Assembly: GCA_934591745.1 (NCBI GenBank)
Contig: CAKTPQ010000007.1
Span: forward strand, 1-58,178
Direction: 5' to 3'
From: an uncultured Oscillospiraceae bacterium
GTDB taxonomy: Bacteria; Bacillota; Clostridia; Oscillospirales; Oscillospiraceae
DNA: 58,178 bases
A program made the translations under genes and the position numbers. Below the pieces are notes generated by a model. It had not been told where the DNA came from and did no database searches. It saw only the letters and a program-made list of their open reading frames with translations. How positions within the stretch are numbered: the stretch's first letter is position 1; each line of letters begins with the position of its first letter. Below are positions 23,989 through 32,189 of this stretch, in pieces.

Positions 23989-24287
23989 GCAGGGCGCGGA
24001 ACCTCTGGTGGGGGTACGTCCGGAACATTCTGCGGGAATATCCCCGGGTGACGGCGGAGGAACACCGAGCGGTGTCCGCCGCGATCCAGACCACCCGCAG
24101 CAGGCGGGACGGCGGGGAGCGAATGCGGGTGGTGCGCATGACGCTGTTTGACCGCACTCATACACTGGAGGGTGCGGCGGCGTGTATCCCGTGCAGTTAT
24201 GCCACGGCGAAACGGTGGCAGCAGGACTTCATACGCGACGTAGCGAGATATTACAGGTGCAATAACGGACTGTCACTTAAAAATTGA
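23985..24287 (+). CDS. Phage helix-turn-helix regulator, probably of late genes
   Basis: 100 aa. The C-terminal half, TLEGAAACIPCSYATAKRWQ, is a helix-turn-helix like sigma region 4 in ArpU/RinA-type phage activators, which switch on packaging and structural genes. Its position at the end of the early region, just before the terminase genes, agrees. The ATG overlaps the previous stop. The exact family is not certain. Confidence 0.65.
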   Translation: MSRARNLWWGYVRNILREYPRVTAEEHRAVSAAIQTTRSRRDGGERMRVVRMTLFDRTHTLEGAAACIPCSYATAKRWQQDFIRDVARYYRCNNGLSLKN

Positions 24288-24355
24288 GCCAAAACGGCCC
24301 AATAAATGTGCTATGCTCTGGATGTGGACGGCTTACGCCATGTACACCTCCTTAG

Positions 24356-24394
24356 GGGCGGCGGCACTGACAGCTCCTTGCGGTGCCGCTGCCC
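24356..24394 (+). ncRNA. GC-rich hairpin preceding the tRNA-like element
   Basis: 12-bp stem GGGCGGCGGCAC (24356-24367) with GTGCCGCTGCCC (24383-24394), one G-U pair, 15-base loop. Its last four bases also belong to the helix that encloses the tRNA-like element, so the two structures exclude each other in part. Confidence 0.6.
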
Positions 24395-24469
24395 ATATCG
24401 GCGCTGTAGCTCAGATGGCGAGAGACACGCAACGCGGGTTCGAGTCCCGCCGGCGCCGCAGATGTGGGC
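24391..24469 (+). ncRNA. tRNA-like RNA lacking the anticodon arm
   Basis: A 7-bp acceptor stem (GGCGCTG at 24400-24406 with CGGCGCC at 24451-24457), TA linker, D-arm sequence GCTCAGATGGCGAGA, and an exact T-arm GCGGG-TTCGAGT-CCCGC (24434-24450), then G-CA. Only about eight bases separate D and T arms, so the anticodon arm and variable loop are missing (about 15 bases short). An outer 9-bp stem, GCCCATATC with GATGTGGGC (24461-24469), closes the structure. It lies between the late regulator and terminase genes. It is a decayed tRNA or a purposeful mimic; it cannot decode. Confidence 0.65.
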
Positions 24470-24479
24470 AGAGGGAGAG

Positions 24480-24520
24480 GGCCGGGTCGTCCATTTGGAC
24501 GGCCCGGTCATTCTTTGTTT
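24480..24520 (+). terminator. Terminator after the tRNA-like element
   Basis: 13-bp stem GGCCGGGTCGTCC with GGACGGCCCGGTC (two G-U pairs), ATTT loop, followed by ATTCTTTGTTTT. It ends the transcript that would contain the hairpin and tRNA-like RNA. Confidence 0.8.
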
Positions 24521-24532
24521 TCAGGTGTGGAT

Positions 24533-24922
24533 ATGGCGACAATGCGAGAACTGATAGCTGAATATGAGGATTCGCGGGAGCTGCTGACCGGACGCATCAA
24601 GGAACTGCGTGCGGCCATGAAGGAGACGGAGGCGGCGGATGAGTTTTTCTGCCTGAAGCGGCGGCTGCGTGATCTGGAGCAGCTGCGGACGGAGCTGGGC
24701 AAGGTACTTCGGTATATGCAACTGTGGTACGGAGGGAAGGATAATGGCAAAGAGGACGATGGGCACGAACTCCGGGAGCATGACCGCAGTGGAGTTCGTG
24801 GCCGAGCGGATGATCTACGAAAGATGGCTGCGCACCTATCTCGATTCGCGCGGTGCAATGGAGATGAGCAATCGTGGCTTGAAGCGGCTTTTGGATCTGA
24901 TGATCCCGTTGTACATCCGTAG
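24533..24922 (+). CDS. Coiled-coil phage protein upstream of packaging genes
   Basis: 129 aa. The first 65 residues (MATMRELIAEYEDSRELLTG...LRDLEQLRTELGKVLRYM) form a helical, coiled-coil protein of a kind often found ahead of the sigma-like gene in clostridial phages. The remainder shares 179 bases with the next gene in another frame and has unstructured composition, so a shift or a lost stop near 24740 is possible. GGTGTGG is a weak ribosome site. Confidence applies mostly to the first half. Confidence 0.55.
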   Translation: MATMRELIAEYEDSRELLTGRIKELRAAMKETEAADEFFCLKRRLRDLEQLRTELGKVLRYMQLWYGGKDNGKEDDGHELREHDRSGVRGRADDLRKMAAHLSRFARCNGDEQSWLEAAFGSDDPVVHP

Positions 24923-25142
24923 GGAATTATCCCCTCGCCAGCGGGAACTCCTGAAGCTGCACATGATGGGGACGGACGGGACGCCCATGAACATGGTGCA
25001 GATCGCGGCATATCTGGGCATAAACAAATCCACGGTATGTCGCACACTTAAACGGGCACATCAGAGGCTGGCGCATCAGATGTCCTATCTGATGACCGGC
25101 TATAAATACATGAGGGACGCCGCCGAGGAGGACGCGGAGTAA
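24744..25142 (+). CDS. Sigma-region-4-like DNA-binding phage protein
   Basis: 132 aa. Residues 65-115 (ELSPRQRELLKLHMMG, then VQIAAYLGINKSTVCRTLKR) match the helix-turn-helix of sigma-70 region 4, including the recognition helix. It could drive late transcription, or serve as a packaging-site binder given its place before the terminase genes. GGAGGG precedes ATG 24744. Confidence 0.7.
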   Translation: MAKRTMGTNSGSMTAVEFVAERMIYERWLRTYLDSRGAMEMSNRGLKRLLDLMIPLYIRRELSPRQRELLKLHMMGTDGTPMNMVQIAAYLGINKSTVCRTLKRAHQRLAHQMSYLMTGYKYMRDAAEEDAE

Positions 25143-25156
25143 ACGGAGGTGAGCGT

Positions 25157-25531
25157 GTGGCAGGGGGAGCAGACAACCTCATCCCGTTCAGCGAGAGAAG
25201 CAAGGAAGAAGCAAGGGAGTGCGGACGTGCCGGCGGCATTGCGTCAGGCATTGCACGGCGGCGAAAACGGAGCCTGAAGGAGGCTGCCGACCTGTACCTG
25301 TCGCTGCCGGTGTCGGATAAACGGAAGTGGAACAGGATCGCGGCGCGGTATGTGGAGCCGGAGGACATCGACAACCAGATGGCCATGATCGTGGGCATGG
25401 TGGATGCGGCGGCCGCCGGTGATGCACGGGCGGCACGGGTCATAGTGGATCTCATCGGCGATGACACGGATGCGGACAGCAGGGCCGTGCAGGTGATCAT
25501 GGACGAGCCGCTGGAGGAATACAGCGAATGA
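25157..25531 (+). CDS. Putative terminase small subunit
   Basis: 124 aa from GTG 25157 (GGAGGTGAG upstream). A basic N-terminal half with GGIASGIARRRKRSLKEAADLY resembles DNA-binding parts of terminase small subunits; the C-terminal half is acidic and helical. It overlaps the large terminase gene by four bases. The assignment rests mainly on position. Confidence 0.65.
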   Translation: MAGGADNLIPFSERSKEEARECGRAGGIASGIARRRKRSLKEAADLYLSLPVSDKRKWNRIAARYVEPEDIDNQMAMIVGMVDAAAAGDARAARVIVDLIGDDTDADSRAVQVIMDEPLEEYSE

Positions 25532-26955
25532 AGCAGCTCAGGATACAGCAGCCCAACCCCAAGCAGGCGCTGTTTTTGAAGGCAAAGACGAAGCATGTGG
25601 CTTTCGGCGGCGCCAGAGGCGGCGGCAAGAGTTGGGCTGTGCGGGTAAAGGCACAGCTGCTGGCGCTGCGGTATACGGGCATCCGCATCCTTATCGTGCG
25701 GCGCACATATGAGGAACTGCGGCAGAACCACATCCAGCAGCTGAGGGTGGAGCTGAACGGCATTGCCCGCTATAACGTGACGGAGAAGCAGTTCAGCTTT
25801 CCCAACGGCAGCGTGATACAGTTCGGATACTGCGCCAAGGATGCAGACCTCGACCGGTATCAGGGCGCGGAGTACGACGTCATCTTTCTGGACGAGGCGA
25901 CGCAGCTGTCAGAGCACCAGATGAAGACCATCACCGCCTGCGTCCGAGGTGTCAATCGCTTCCCGAAGCGTGTCTACTACACCTGCAATCCGGGCGGGCA
26001 GGGGCATCAGTACATCAAGCGGCTGTTCATCGACCGGCGCTTTGAGGCGGAGGAGATCCCGGAGGAACACAGCTTCATCCAAAGTCTGGTCACGGACAAC
26101 AAGGCGCTGATGGCCAGCCAGCCGGATTATGTGCAGCAGCTGAAAGCGCTGCCCCATACCCAGCGGCTGGCATGGCTGGAGGGCCGGTGGGATGTGTTTG
26201 AGGGGCAGTTCTTTGAGGAGTTCCGGGATGAACCGGCACATTACATCGACCGGCAGAACACCCATGTGATCAAACCGTTCCGCATACCACGGGACTGGAC
26301 GATATACCGCTCCTTCGACTGGGGCTATGCGCGGCCCTTCTCCTGCGGGTGGTGGGCAGTGGACTATGACGGTGTGCTGTACCGCATTGCAGAGCTGTAC
26401 GGCTGTACCGGCACACCCAATGAGGGCGTGAAGTGGACGCCGGACAAGGTCTTTGCAGAGATACACCGCATCGAGACGGAGCACCCGTGGCTGCAGGGCC
26501 GGACGGTGCAGGGTGTGGCAGACCCGGCCATCTGGGACAAGTCCACCGGCGAGAGCGTGGCGGAGACGGCGGCCAAGCATCAGGTGCTGTTTGCTAAGGG
26601 CGACCACAGCCGTATTCCCGGGTGGATGCAGGTACACTACCGGATGCAGTTTGATGCCAACGGAATGGCCATGCTGTATGTGTTCGAGAACTGCAAGGCG
26701 TTTATCCGTACCATGCCGCTGCTGCAGTACAGCCAGACGGTGCCGGAGGATCTGGACACCGCGCAGGAGGATCATGTGGCAGATGAGGTGCGGTATATGT
26801 GCATGGCACGGCCCATCAAACCGAGACTGCCGGCAGAGCACGACCCGTTTCTGGACGATCCTGCCCGGGTGGCACTGGAACTCCGGAAGGAGGATCTGGC
26901 GCCGCCAGTCAGGAGGCCGAGAATGCAGATCATAAGGGAGGACAACGATGCGTGA
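25528..26955 (+). CDS. Terminase large subunit
   Basis: 475 aa. ATPase: Walker A GGARGGGKS (near 30), Walker B VIFLDEAT (near 120) and coupling motif YYTCNPGG. Nuclease: FDWGYARPF (near 265), VADPAIWD (near 335) and DHVADEVRYM (near 415) supply the acidic residues of the RNase-H-like fold. It packages phage DNA into the prohead. The tail overlaps the portal gene by eight bases. Confidence 0.95.
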   Translation: MKQLRIQQPNPKQALFLKAKTKHVAFGGARGGGKSWAVRVKAQLLALRYTGIRILIVRRTYEELRQNHIQQLRVELNGIARYNVTEKQFSFPNGSVIQFGYCAKDADLDRYQGAEYDVIFLDEATQLSEHQMKTITACVRGVNRFPKRVYYTCNPGGQGHQYIKRLFIDRRFEAEEIPEEHSFIQSLVTDNKALMASQPDYVQQLKALPHTQRLAWLEGRWDVFEGQFFEEFRDEPAHYIDRQNTHVIKPFRIPRDWTIYRSFDWGYARPFSCGWWAVDYDGVLYRIAELYGCTGTPNEGVKWTPDKVFAEIHRIETEHPWLQGRTVQGVADPAIWDKSTGESVAETAAKHQVLFAKGDHSRIPGWMQVHYRMQFDANGMAMLYVFENCKAFIRTMPLLQYSQTVPEDLDTAQEDHVADEVRYMCMARPIKPRLPAEHDPFLDDPARVALELRKEDLAPPVRRPRMQIIREDNDA

Positions 26956-28864
26956 AACAGAGACTGTACGTCCGGCACAGGAGCAGGCGGCTGCCGTGGA
27001 TGCGGCGGTGCCGGCTGTTGGCACGGAACAGATCCGTGGGGCATGGGAGACACTGCGCCGGTACAAGCAGGGCAAGGCGAATCTGGAACAGCGCGTGGTG
27101 GACGCGGAGAAGTGGTTCCGCCTCCGCCACTGGGAGTGTATGCGCAGGGAGGAACAGGGGGAGCAGGTAGAGCCTGCGTCCGGCTGGCTGCTGAACTGCA
27201 TCATGAACAAGCACGCCGATGCCATGGACAATTTCCCGGCACCCAACATCCTGCCACGGGAACGGGGGGATGAGGAGGAGGCGCAGCGGCTGTCTTCCAT
27301 CGTGCCGGTGATTCTGGATCAGGCGGGATTCGAGAAGACCTACTCCGACCATGTGGACAACAAGCTCATCGGCGGCACCGGTGTGTACGGCGTGTTCTGG
27401 GACGGCACTGCCTGCAACGGGCTGGGCGATATCGACATCCGGGAGACGGATGTGCTGAACCTGTTCTGGGAGCCGGGAAAAGAGGATATCCAGGAGAGCC
27501 GCGACCTGTTCCACACAGAGTTGATGGACAACGACGTACTGCTGGAGCAGCACCCGCAGTTGGCGGGAAAGCTGGGCGGCACGGGGGCGTTTGCCACGGC
27601 AAAATACGCCTATGACGATGCGGTGGACACCAGCGGCAAGTCTGTGGTGGTGGACTGGTACTACAAGCGCCTCGTTGGCGGGCGCACGGTGCTGCACTAC
27701 TGCAAATTCGTAGGGGACACAGTGCTGTATGCCACAGAGAACGACCCGCAGTATGCGGAGCGAGGGCTGTATGACCACGGGCAGTACCCTTTCGTATTCG
27801 ACCCGCTGATTCGGCTGAAGGGGACACCTTGCGGTTTCGGCTATGTGGATATCGGAAAGTGCCCGCAGGAGTATATCGACAGAGGCGGGCAGGCCGTTCT
27901 GATGAATATGCTGGCCAACACCAAGCCGCGCTTTTTCATCCGCTCCGACGGCGGTGTGAACGAGGAGGAGTTCGCGGATCAGACACGGGCCTTTGTCCAC
28001 GTCACCGGCAATCTGGGCGAGGACAGCATCGTGCCCATTACCGGAAAACCTCTCAGCAGCATCTACCTGAATGTGCTGACCCAGAAGATCGACGAACTGA
28101 AGGAAACCACCGGCAACCGTGACATCTCGACCGGCGGCACCACCAGCGGCGTGACGGCGGCATCGGCTATCGCGGCCATGCAGGAGGCGGGCAGTAAACT
28201 CAGCCGCGACCACAACAAGAGCGCGTTTCGTGCGTACCGGCAGGTGATCCTGCTGGTGGTGGAGCTGATCCGCCAGTTTTACAGCCTGCCGCGGCAGTTC
28301 CGCATCACCGGCGAGGACGGTGTGCGGGAGTTCATCACCTACACCAACAGGCAGCTTCAGCCGCAGGTACAGGGGATGGACTTCGGGACAGACATGGGGC
28401 TGCGGCTGCCTTTGTTCGATGTGGAGATCACGGCGCAGAAGCAGTCCCCATACAGCAAGATGAGCCAGAACGAACTGGCCCTCCAGTTCTATAACAACGG
28501 CTTTTTCAATCCGGAGCTGGCGGATCAGTCGCTGGCGTGCCTGGAGATGATGGATTTCGACCGCAAGCAGGCCATCATGCAGCGCATTGCCCAGAACGGC
28601 ACTATGTACCAGCAGATGCAGCAGATGCAGCAGCAGATGGTCATGCTGATGCAGAAGCTGGCCACCGTGACCGGCGACACCGAAATGCTGGCAGCACTGG
28701 GCGGCGGAGCGGCGCCGGCGCAGACACCGCCGGCAGGTAATGCAGATGCTGCGGCGGCCGTGCAGGGGAACAGCGTGGCCGGTGGAGATGAACGGAAACT
28801 GGGTGAGAGCGCTACTACGAAAAAAGCGCGGCAGCGTGTTGCAGACGCCACAGCACCCGCGTAA
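26948..28864 (+). CDS. Portal protein
   Basis: 638 aa, directly after the large terminase, as portals usually are. It has the length and plan of P22-like portals: central wing and stem with RAYRQVILLVVELIRQFYS and a C-terminal glutamine- and methionine-rich helix (MYQQMQQMQQQMVMLMQ) suited to a barrel region. The disordered Ala/Pro-rich tail is unremarkable. ATG 26948 overlaps the terminase gene. Confidence 0.85.
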   Translation: MRETETVRPAQEQAAAVDAAVPAVGTEQIRGAWETLRRYKQGKANLEQRVVDAEKWFRLRHWECMRREEQGEQVEPASGWLLNCIMNKHADAMDNFPAPNILPRERGDEEEAQRLSSIVPVILDQAGFEKTYSDHVDNKLIGGTGVYGVFWDGTACNGLGDIDIRETDVLNLFWEPGKEDIQESRDLFHTELMDNDVLLEQHPQLAGKLGGTGAFATAKYAYDDAVDTSGKSVVVDWYYKRLVGGRTVLHYCKFVGDTVLYATENDPQYAERGLYDHGQYPFVFDPLIRLKGTPCGFGYVDIGKCPQEYIDRGGQAVLMNMLANTKPRFFIRSDGGVNEEEFADQTRAFVHVTGNLGEDSIVPITGKPLSSIYLNVLTQKIDELKETTGNRDISTGGTTSGVTAASAIAAMQEAGSKLSRDHNKSAFRAYRQVILLVVELIRQFYSLPRQFRITGEDGVREFITYTNRQLQPQVQGMDFGTDMGLRLPLFDVEITAQKQSPYSKMSQNELALQFYNNGFFNPELADQSLACLEMMDFDRKQAIMQRIAQNGTMYQQMQQMQQQMVMLMQKLATVTGDTEMLAALGGGAAPAQTPPAGNADAAAAVQGNSVAGGDERKLGESATTKKARQRVADATAPA

Positions 28865-28875
28865 GGAGGGGCGGC

Positions 28876-29247
28876 ATGGTCAGGGTGAGATTCGAGCGCA
28901 GAGGAGAAGCGGTGAGCCTGACCGTGTGCGGCCACGCCGGATATGCGCCAAGGGGACAGGATATCGTCTGCGCGGCGGCATCCATGCTTAGCATGACCGC
29001 TGCCGCCCGTGCCAGCGCACTGGGACAGGTGCGGACGCTGGATATGCAGGAGGGTAGTATGCGGCTGGTCTGTGAGGCTGTGCCGCAGGTGCTGGAAGCG
29101 CTGGAAACAGTCAGGGCGGGATTCGCCGTGCTGGCGGAGAAATATCCGGCACACATCAGTTTGACAGGGGCGGCAGACCGCCCTGCCAATACAAACGGAG
29201 TCGCCCGCCAAAGGGCAGGAGGAGAGCAGAATGAAGAAGTTTTTTGA
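28876..29247 (+). CDS. Prp-type cysteine protease, probable capsid-processing protease
   Basis: 123 aa. CGHAGYAPRGQDIVCAAAS carries His20 and Cys32, with the 12-residue spacing of the His/Cys pair in Prp. Prp in Staphylococcus aureus removes the N-terminus of ribosomal protein L27 after LQFF and also processes scaffold and capsid proteins of phage 80alpha. Here the gene lies directly before scaffold and capsid genes that each hold an LQxFA motif near the start. It overlaps the scaffold gene by 17 bases. AAGGAGGGG precedes ATG 28876. Confidence 0.85.
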   Translation: MVRVRFERRGEAVSLTVCGHAGYAPRGQDIVCAAASMLSMTAAARASALGQVRTLDMQEGSMRLVCEAVPQVLEALETVRAGFAVLAEKYPAHISLTGAADRPANTNGVARQRAGGEQNEEVF

Positions 29248-30094
29248 CGGCTGTATGGATCTTCAGCTTTTTGCTGAGGGCGAAGGGGAGGGCGCCGCTC
29301 CCCAGTCGGGCGAGGGCGCTCCCGCTGCGGCGGAGGGCGCAGCACCTGCCGCCGAGGTGCAGGAACAGCAGCAGGAAAAGCCGGATCGCGGCGCTGCGTT
29401 TGAAACGCTCATCAAGGGCGAGTACAAGGATCTGTACGATGCCCGGGTGAAGGAGACTGTGCAGCGCAGGCTGCGGGGCACCAGAGAGCAGGTGGAGCGT
29501 CTGCAGGCCATGATGCCCATGCTGACGGTATTGGGCCAGCGGTACGGCGTAGACCCCAGCGATGTGGCGGCACTGTCGCGTGCCGTGGATGCGGATGAAT
29601 CCTATCTGATCCGTGAGGCGGAAAAGAAAGGCATTTCCCCTGACACGCTGCGGGAGACATGGCGGCTGGAGCGGGAGGCCACCAACCTCCGCCGCCAGAT
29701 GGATGACTACAGGGCCGAGCAGGAAACGCGGCGCATCTACGGCGAGTGGCAGAAGCAGGGAGAGCAGTGCAAGCTGCTGTATCCGGCCTTTGATCTGGAG
29801 GCGGAACTGCAGAACGAGGATTTCTGCCGGCTGCTGCGCAACCGCGTGAATGTACAGACGGCCTATGAGGTCATCCACAAGGACGAGATCATCCCGGCGG
29901 CCATGCAGGTAGCCGCACAGCAGGCGGCGGAGAAGGTCACGGCCGCTGTGCGGGCCAACGCTGCCAGACCTGCCGAGAACGGCAGCAAGGGTTCTGCGGC
30001 ATCTGTGGGAAAGATCGACGTGGCCAACATGACAAACGAGCAGATGGACGACATCCGCAAACGTGTGCTTCGGGGAGAGCGCATCACGCTCTGA
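29231..30094 (+). CDS. Capsid scaffolding protein
   Basis: 287 aa, highly charged and helical, low-complexity near the start (GEGEGAAPQSGEGAP), typical of scaffolds. Residues 11-15 LQLFA match the Prp cleavage motif LQFFA of L27. It sits between protease and capsid genes. GGAGGAGAG precedes ATG 29231. Confidence 0.8.
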   Translation: MKKFFDGCMDLQLFAEGEGEGAAPQSGEGAPAAAEGAAPAAEVQEQQQEKPDRGAAFETLIKGEYKDLYDARVKETVQRRLRGTREQVERLQAMMPMLTVLGQRYGVDPSDVAALSRAVDADESYLIREAEKKGISPDTLRETWRLEREATNLRRQMDDYRAEQETRRIYGEWQKQGEQCKLLYPAFDLEAELQNEDFCRLLRNRVNVQTAYEVIHKDEIIPAAMQVAAQQAAEKVTAAVRANAARPAENGSKGSAASVGKIDVANMTNEQMDDIRKRVLRGERITL

Positions 30095-30113
30095 CCCGAA
30101 AGGAAGGAGAGGT

Positions 30114-31385
30114 ATGAAAACCAATATGAGTAAGCTCTATCAGGCGATGGCGGCAATGATGATGCTGCAGATGTTCGCCGATCCCAACACCAACGTGACC
30201 ACCGACACCGGTATGTCGGTGGAGAACAAGACGTTTTACGATAAGGAACTCATCCGCACGGCGGGGCCCCAGCTGGTACATGACCAGTTCGCCCAGAAGC
30301 GCCCCATCCCCAAGAATGGCGGCCAGTCTGTGGAGTTCCGTCAGTTCGGCGACCTGCCCAAGGCGCTGACCCCGCTGACCGAAGGCGTGACCCCCAACGG
30401 CAAGAAGCTGAGTGCCACCGCCAAGACGGCCACCGTCAGCCAGTACGGCGACTATGTGACCATCTCCGATAAGCTGGATCTGACGGCCATCGACCCCGTG
30501 GCGCTGGAGGCCGTGGACGTCATCGGCAAGCAGATGGGCCTGACGCTGGACACCGTGACCCGTAATAAGCTCCATCAGGGCCTGCAGGTCATGTATGCGC
30601 CGCTGCGCAGCTCCGCCGGTGCGGAGACGGAGGTGTCCAGCCGCTCCAAGCTGGATAAGTCTGCCGTGCTGACTGTGAAGCTGGTGCAGCAGGCCCGCAC
30701 GGAGCTGAAGGCCATGAACGTGCCCACGTTCGATGACGGCTGTTATGTGATGATCATTCATCCCTACTCGGCCTATGACCTGAAGCGCGACCCTGAGTGG
30801 CGTAAGCCCCATGAGTATGCGGACACCCGCCAGCTGTACAACGGCGAGGTCGGCATGGTGGATGGTGTCCGCTTCGTGGAGACTTCCGAGGCGAAGATCT
30901 ACTGCGGCGAGGATCTGGCATCCAACAGCCGCACGCTGACGGTAAACGGTGCGGTATCCAGCGCCGGCAAGACCATCAATTTCGATGGCGGTACGGTGGC
31001 TGCCAATGCGCTGGCCGGTCGGTATGTGCTCATCGGCGATAAGCGCGTGAAGGTGGTCAGCAACACCACTTCCGCACTGACACTGGATACCGCTATCACG
31101 GCGGAGGACAATGCCGTCATTTATCCCGGCGAGGGTGGTGCCGGCGGCGGTGCCGTGTTCGGCAACCTGATCTTCGGCAAGAACGCCTACGGCGTCACCG
31201 AGATCGAAGGCGGCGGCGCGGAGACCATCATCAAGCCCAAGGGCAGTGCCGGTACTGCCGACCCCCTGAACCAGCGTTCCACCGTGGGCTGGAAGGCTAT
31301 CAAGACCGCTGAGATCCTGGTGGACTTCTACATGATGCGCGTGGAGTGCGGCAGTGCGTATTCCGCCCGCGCCCGTGCCAACTGA
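30114..31385 (+). CDS. Major capsid protein, N4-gp56 family
   Basis: 423 aa. The segment FRQFGDLPKALTPLTEGVTP with GDYVTISDKLDLTAIDP is diagnostic for N4-gp56-type capsids. A glycine- and threonine-rich insertion (about 265-345) may be a surface domain. Residues 18-22 LQMFA match the Prp cleavage motif, so the first 21 residues are probably removed. ATG 30114 has AAGGAGAGG upstream. Confidence 0.9.
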   Translation: MKTNMSKLYQAMAAMMMLQMFADPNTNVTTDTGMSVENKTFYDKELIRTAGPQLVHDQFAQKRPIPKNGGQSVEFRQFGDLPKALTPLTEGVTPNGKKLSATAKTATVSQYGDYVTISDKLDLTAIDPVALEAVDVIGKQMGLTLDTVTRNKLHQGLQVMYAPLRSSAGAETEVSSRSKLDKSAVLTVKLVQQARTELKAMNVPTFDDGCYVMIIHPYSAYDLKRDPEWRKPHEYADTRQLYNGEVGMVDGVRFVETSEAKIYCGEDLASNSRTLTVNGAVSSAGKTINFDGGTVAANALAGRYVLIGDKRVKVVSNTTSALTLDTAITAEDNAVIYPGEGGAGGGAVFGNLIFGKNAYGVTEIEGGGAETIIKPKGSAGTADPLNQRSTVGWKAIKTAEILVDFYMMRVECGSAYSARARAN

Positions 31386-31401
31386 GGAAAGGAGAACAAC
31401 G

Positions 31402-31740
31402 ATGGACAATAACGAGAACAACGTGACCATGGCCGCGGACGTCTCTGACGGTGTCATGACGGCCCCCGCACCGGAGAACAACACCACGCCGGAGGTTCCC
31501 AAGAAGAACAGCAGGAAGAAGACGTCGCCGGAGATTCCCGTGGAGGAGAAGGTGACCATCAAGCTGCCCCGCACCAAGGACGGCCCCAAGGAGGTCATGG
31601 TGCGCGTCAACGGCGACAAGTACCTCATCAAATGCGGCGTGCCTGTGGAAGTCCCTGCGAGTGTGGCAGAGGTGCTGGAGCACGCTGAGGAGATGGCCAT
31701 GGAGGCCATGGAGTACGAGGATTCCGTGCGCAGCGAGTGA
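31402..31740 (+). CDS. Small head-region protein
   Basis: 112 aa. A disordered, Pro/Lys-rich N-terminus precedes a folded half (VTIKLPRTKDGPKEVMVRVN ... VPVEVPASVAEVLEHAEE). It could be a capsid decoration or head-completion protein by position; no family is recognised. A hairpin terminator follows. Confidence 0.7.
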   Translation: MDNNENNVTMAADVSDGVMTAPAPENNTTPEVPKKNSRKKTSPEIPVEEKVTIKLPRTKDGPKEVMVRVNGDKYLIKCGVPVEVPASVAEVLEHAEEMAMEAMEYEDSVRSE

Positions 31741-31750
31741 TTCGGGACGA

Positions 31751-31784
31751 AAGCGGGGGAGGTCTGGTCACCTCCCCCGCTTTT
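31751..31784 (+). terminator. Rho-independent terminator inside the virion operon
   Basis: AAGCGGGGGAGGT stem, CTGGTC loop, ACCTCCCCCGCTT stem and a short T run. It may lower expression of tail genes relative to the capsid gene. Confidence 0.8.
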
Positions 31785-31804
31785 GAGAAGGGAGGTATAC
31801 CGAT

Positions 31805-32179
31805 ATGCTGGGGCAGCATTTGCGGGTCACAGATGTGATTACCGCATTCATGAAGCGAGAAGGCGGCATCAGCTATGAGCAGGCCAACGAGTGGCTGCGG
31901 CAGTTGGAGACCACTATTATGCGGGAGGTGCTGATCCCACACGGGGAAAAGGTGGACGATCCCGATATGCTGCTGTATGGCAGCGATACGGTTCTGACGG
32001 CCCCGCCGCCCTACGCGCGGATCTATGACCTGTGGCTGACAGCACAGGCGGATCTGGCCCATAACGAGATCGCCAAGTACAACAACTCCATCACAACCTT
32101 CCAAGCGGAGTATGACCGCTTCACCGGTTGGTATAACCGGACGCACAGGCCAGTGGGGGAGAAGCTGAAATTTTGGTAA
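31805..32179 (+). CDS. Putative head-to-tail connector protein
   Basis: 124 aa, helical, beginning MLGQHLRVTDVITAFMKREG. Between capsid and tail genes, this size fits a head-completion or adaptor protein. No family is recognised. GGGAGGT lies upstream of ATG 31805. Confidence 0.6.
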   Translation: MLGQHLRVTDVITAFMKREGGISYEQANEWLRQLETTIMREVLIPHGEKVDDPDMLLYGSDTVLTAPPPYARIYDLWLTAQADLAHNEIAKYNNSITTFQAEYDRFTGWYNRTHRPVGEKLKFW

Positions 32180-32189
32180 GGGGAACAGC

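Noticed and set aside
24400..24458. Functional tRNA gene
   Set aside because: The interval between D-arm and T-arm is about eight bases, so there is no anticodon arm; it cannot decode.
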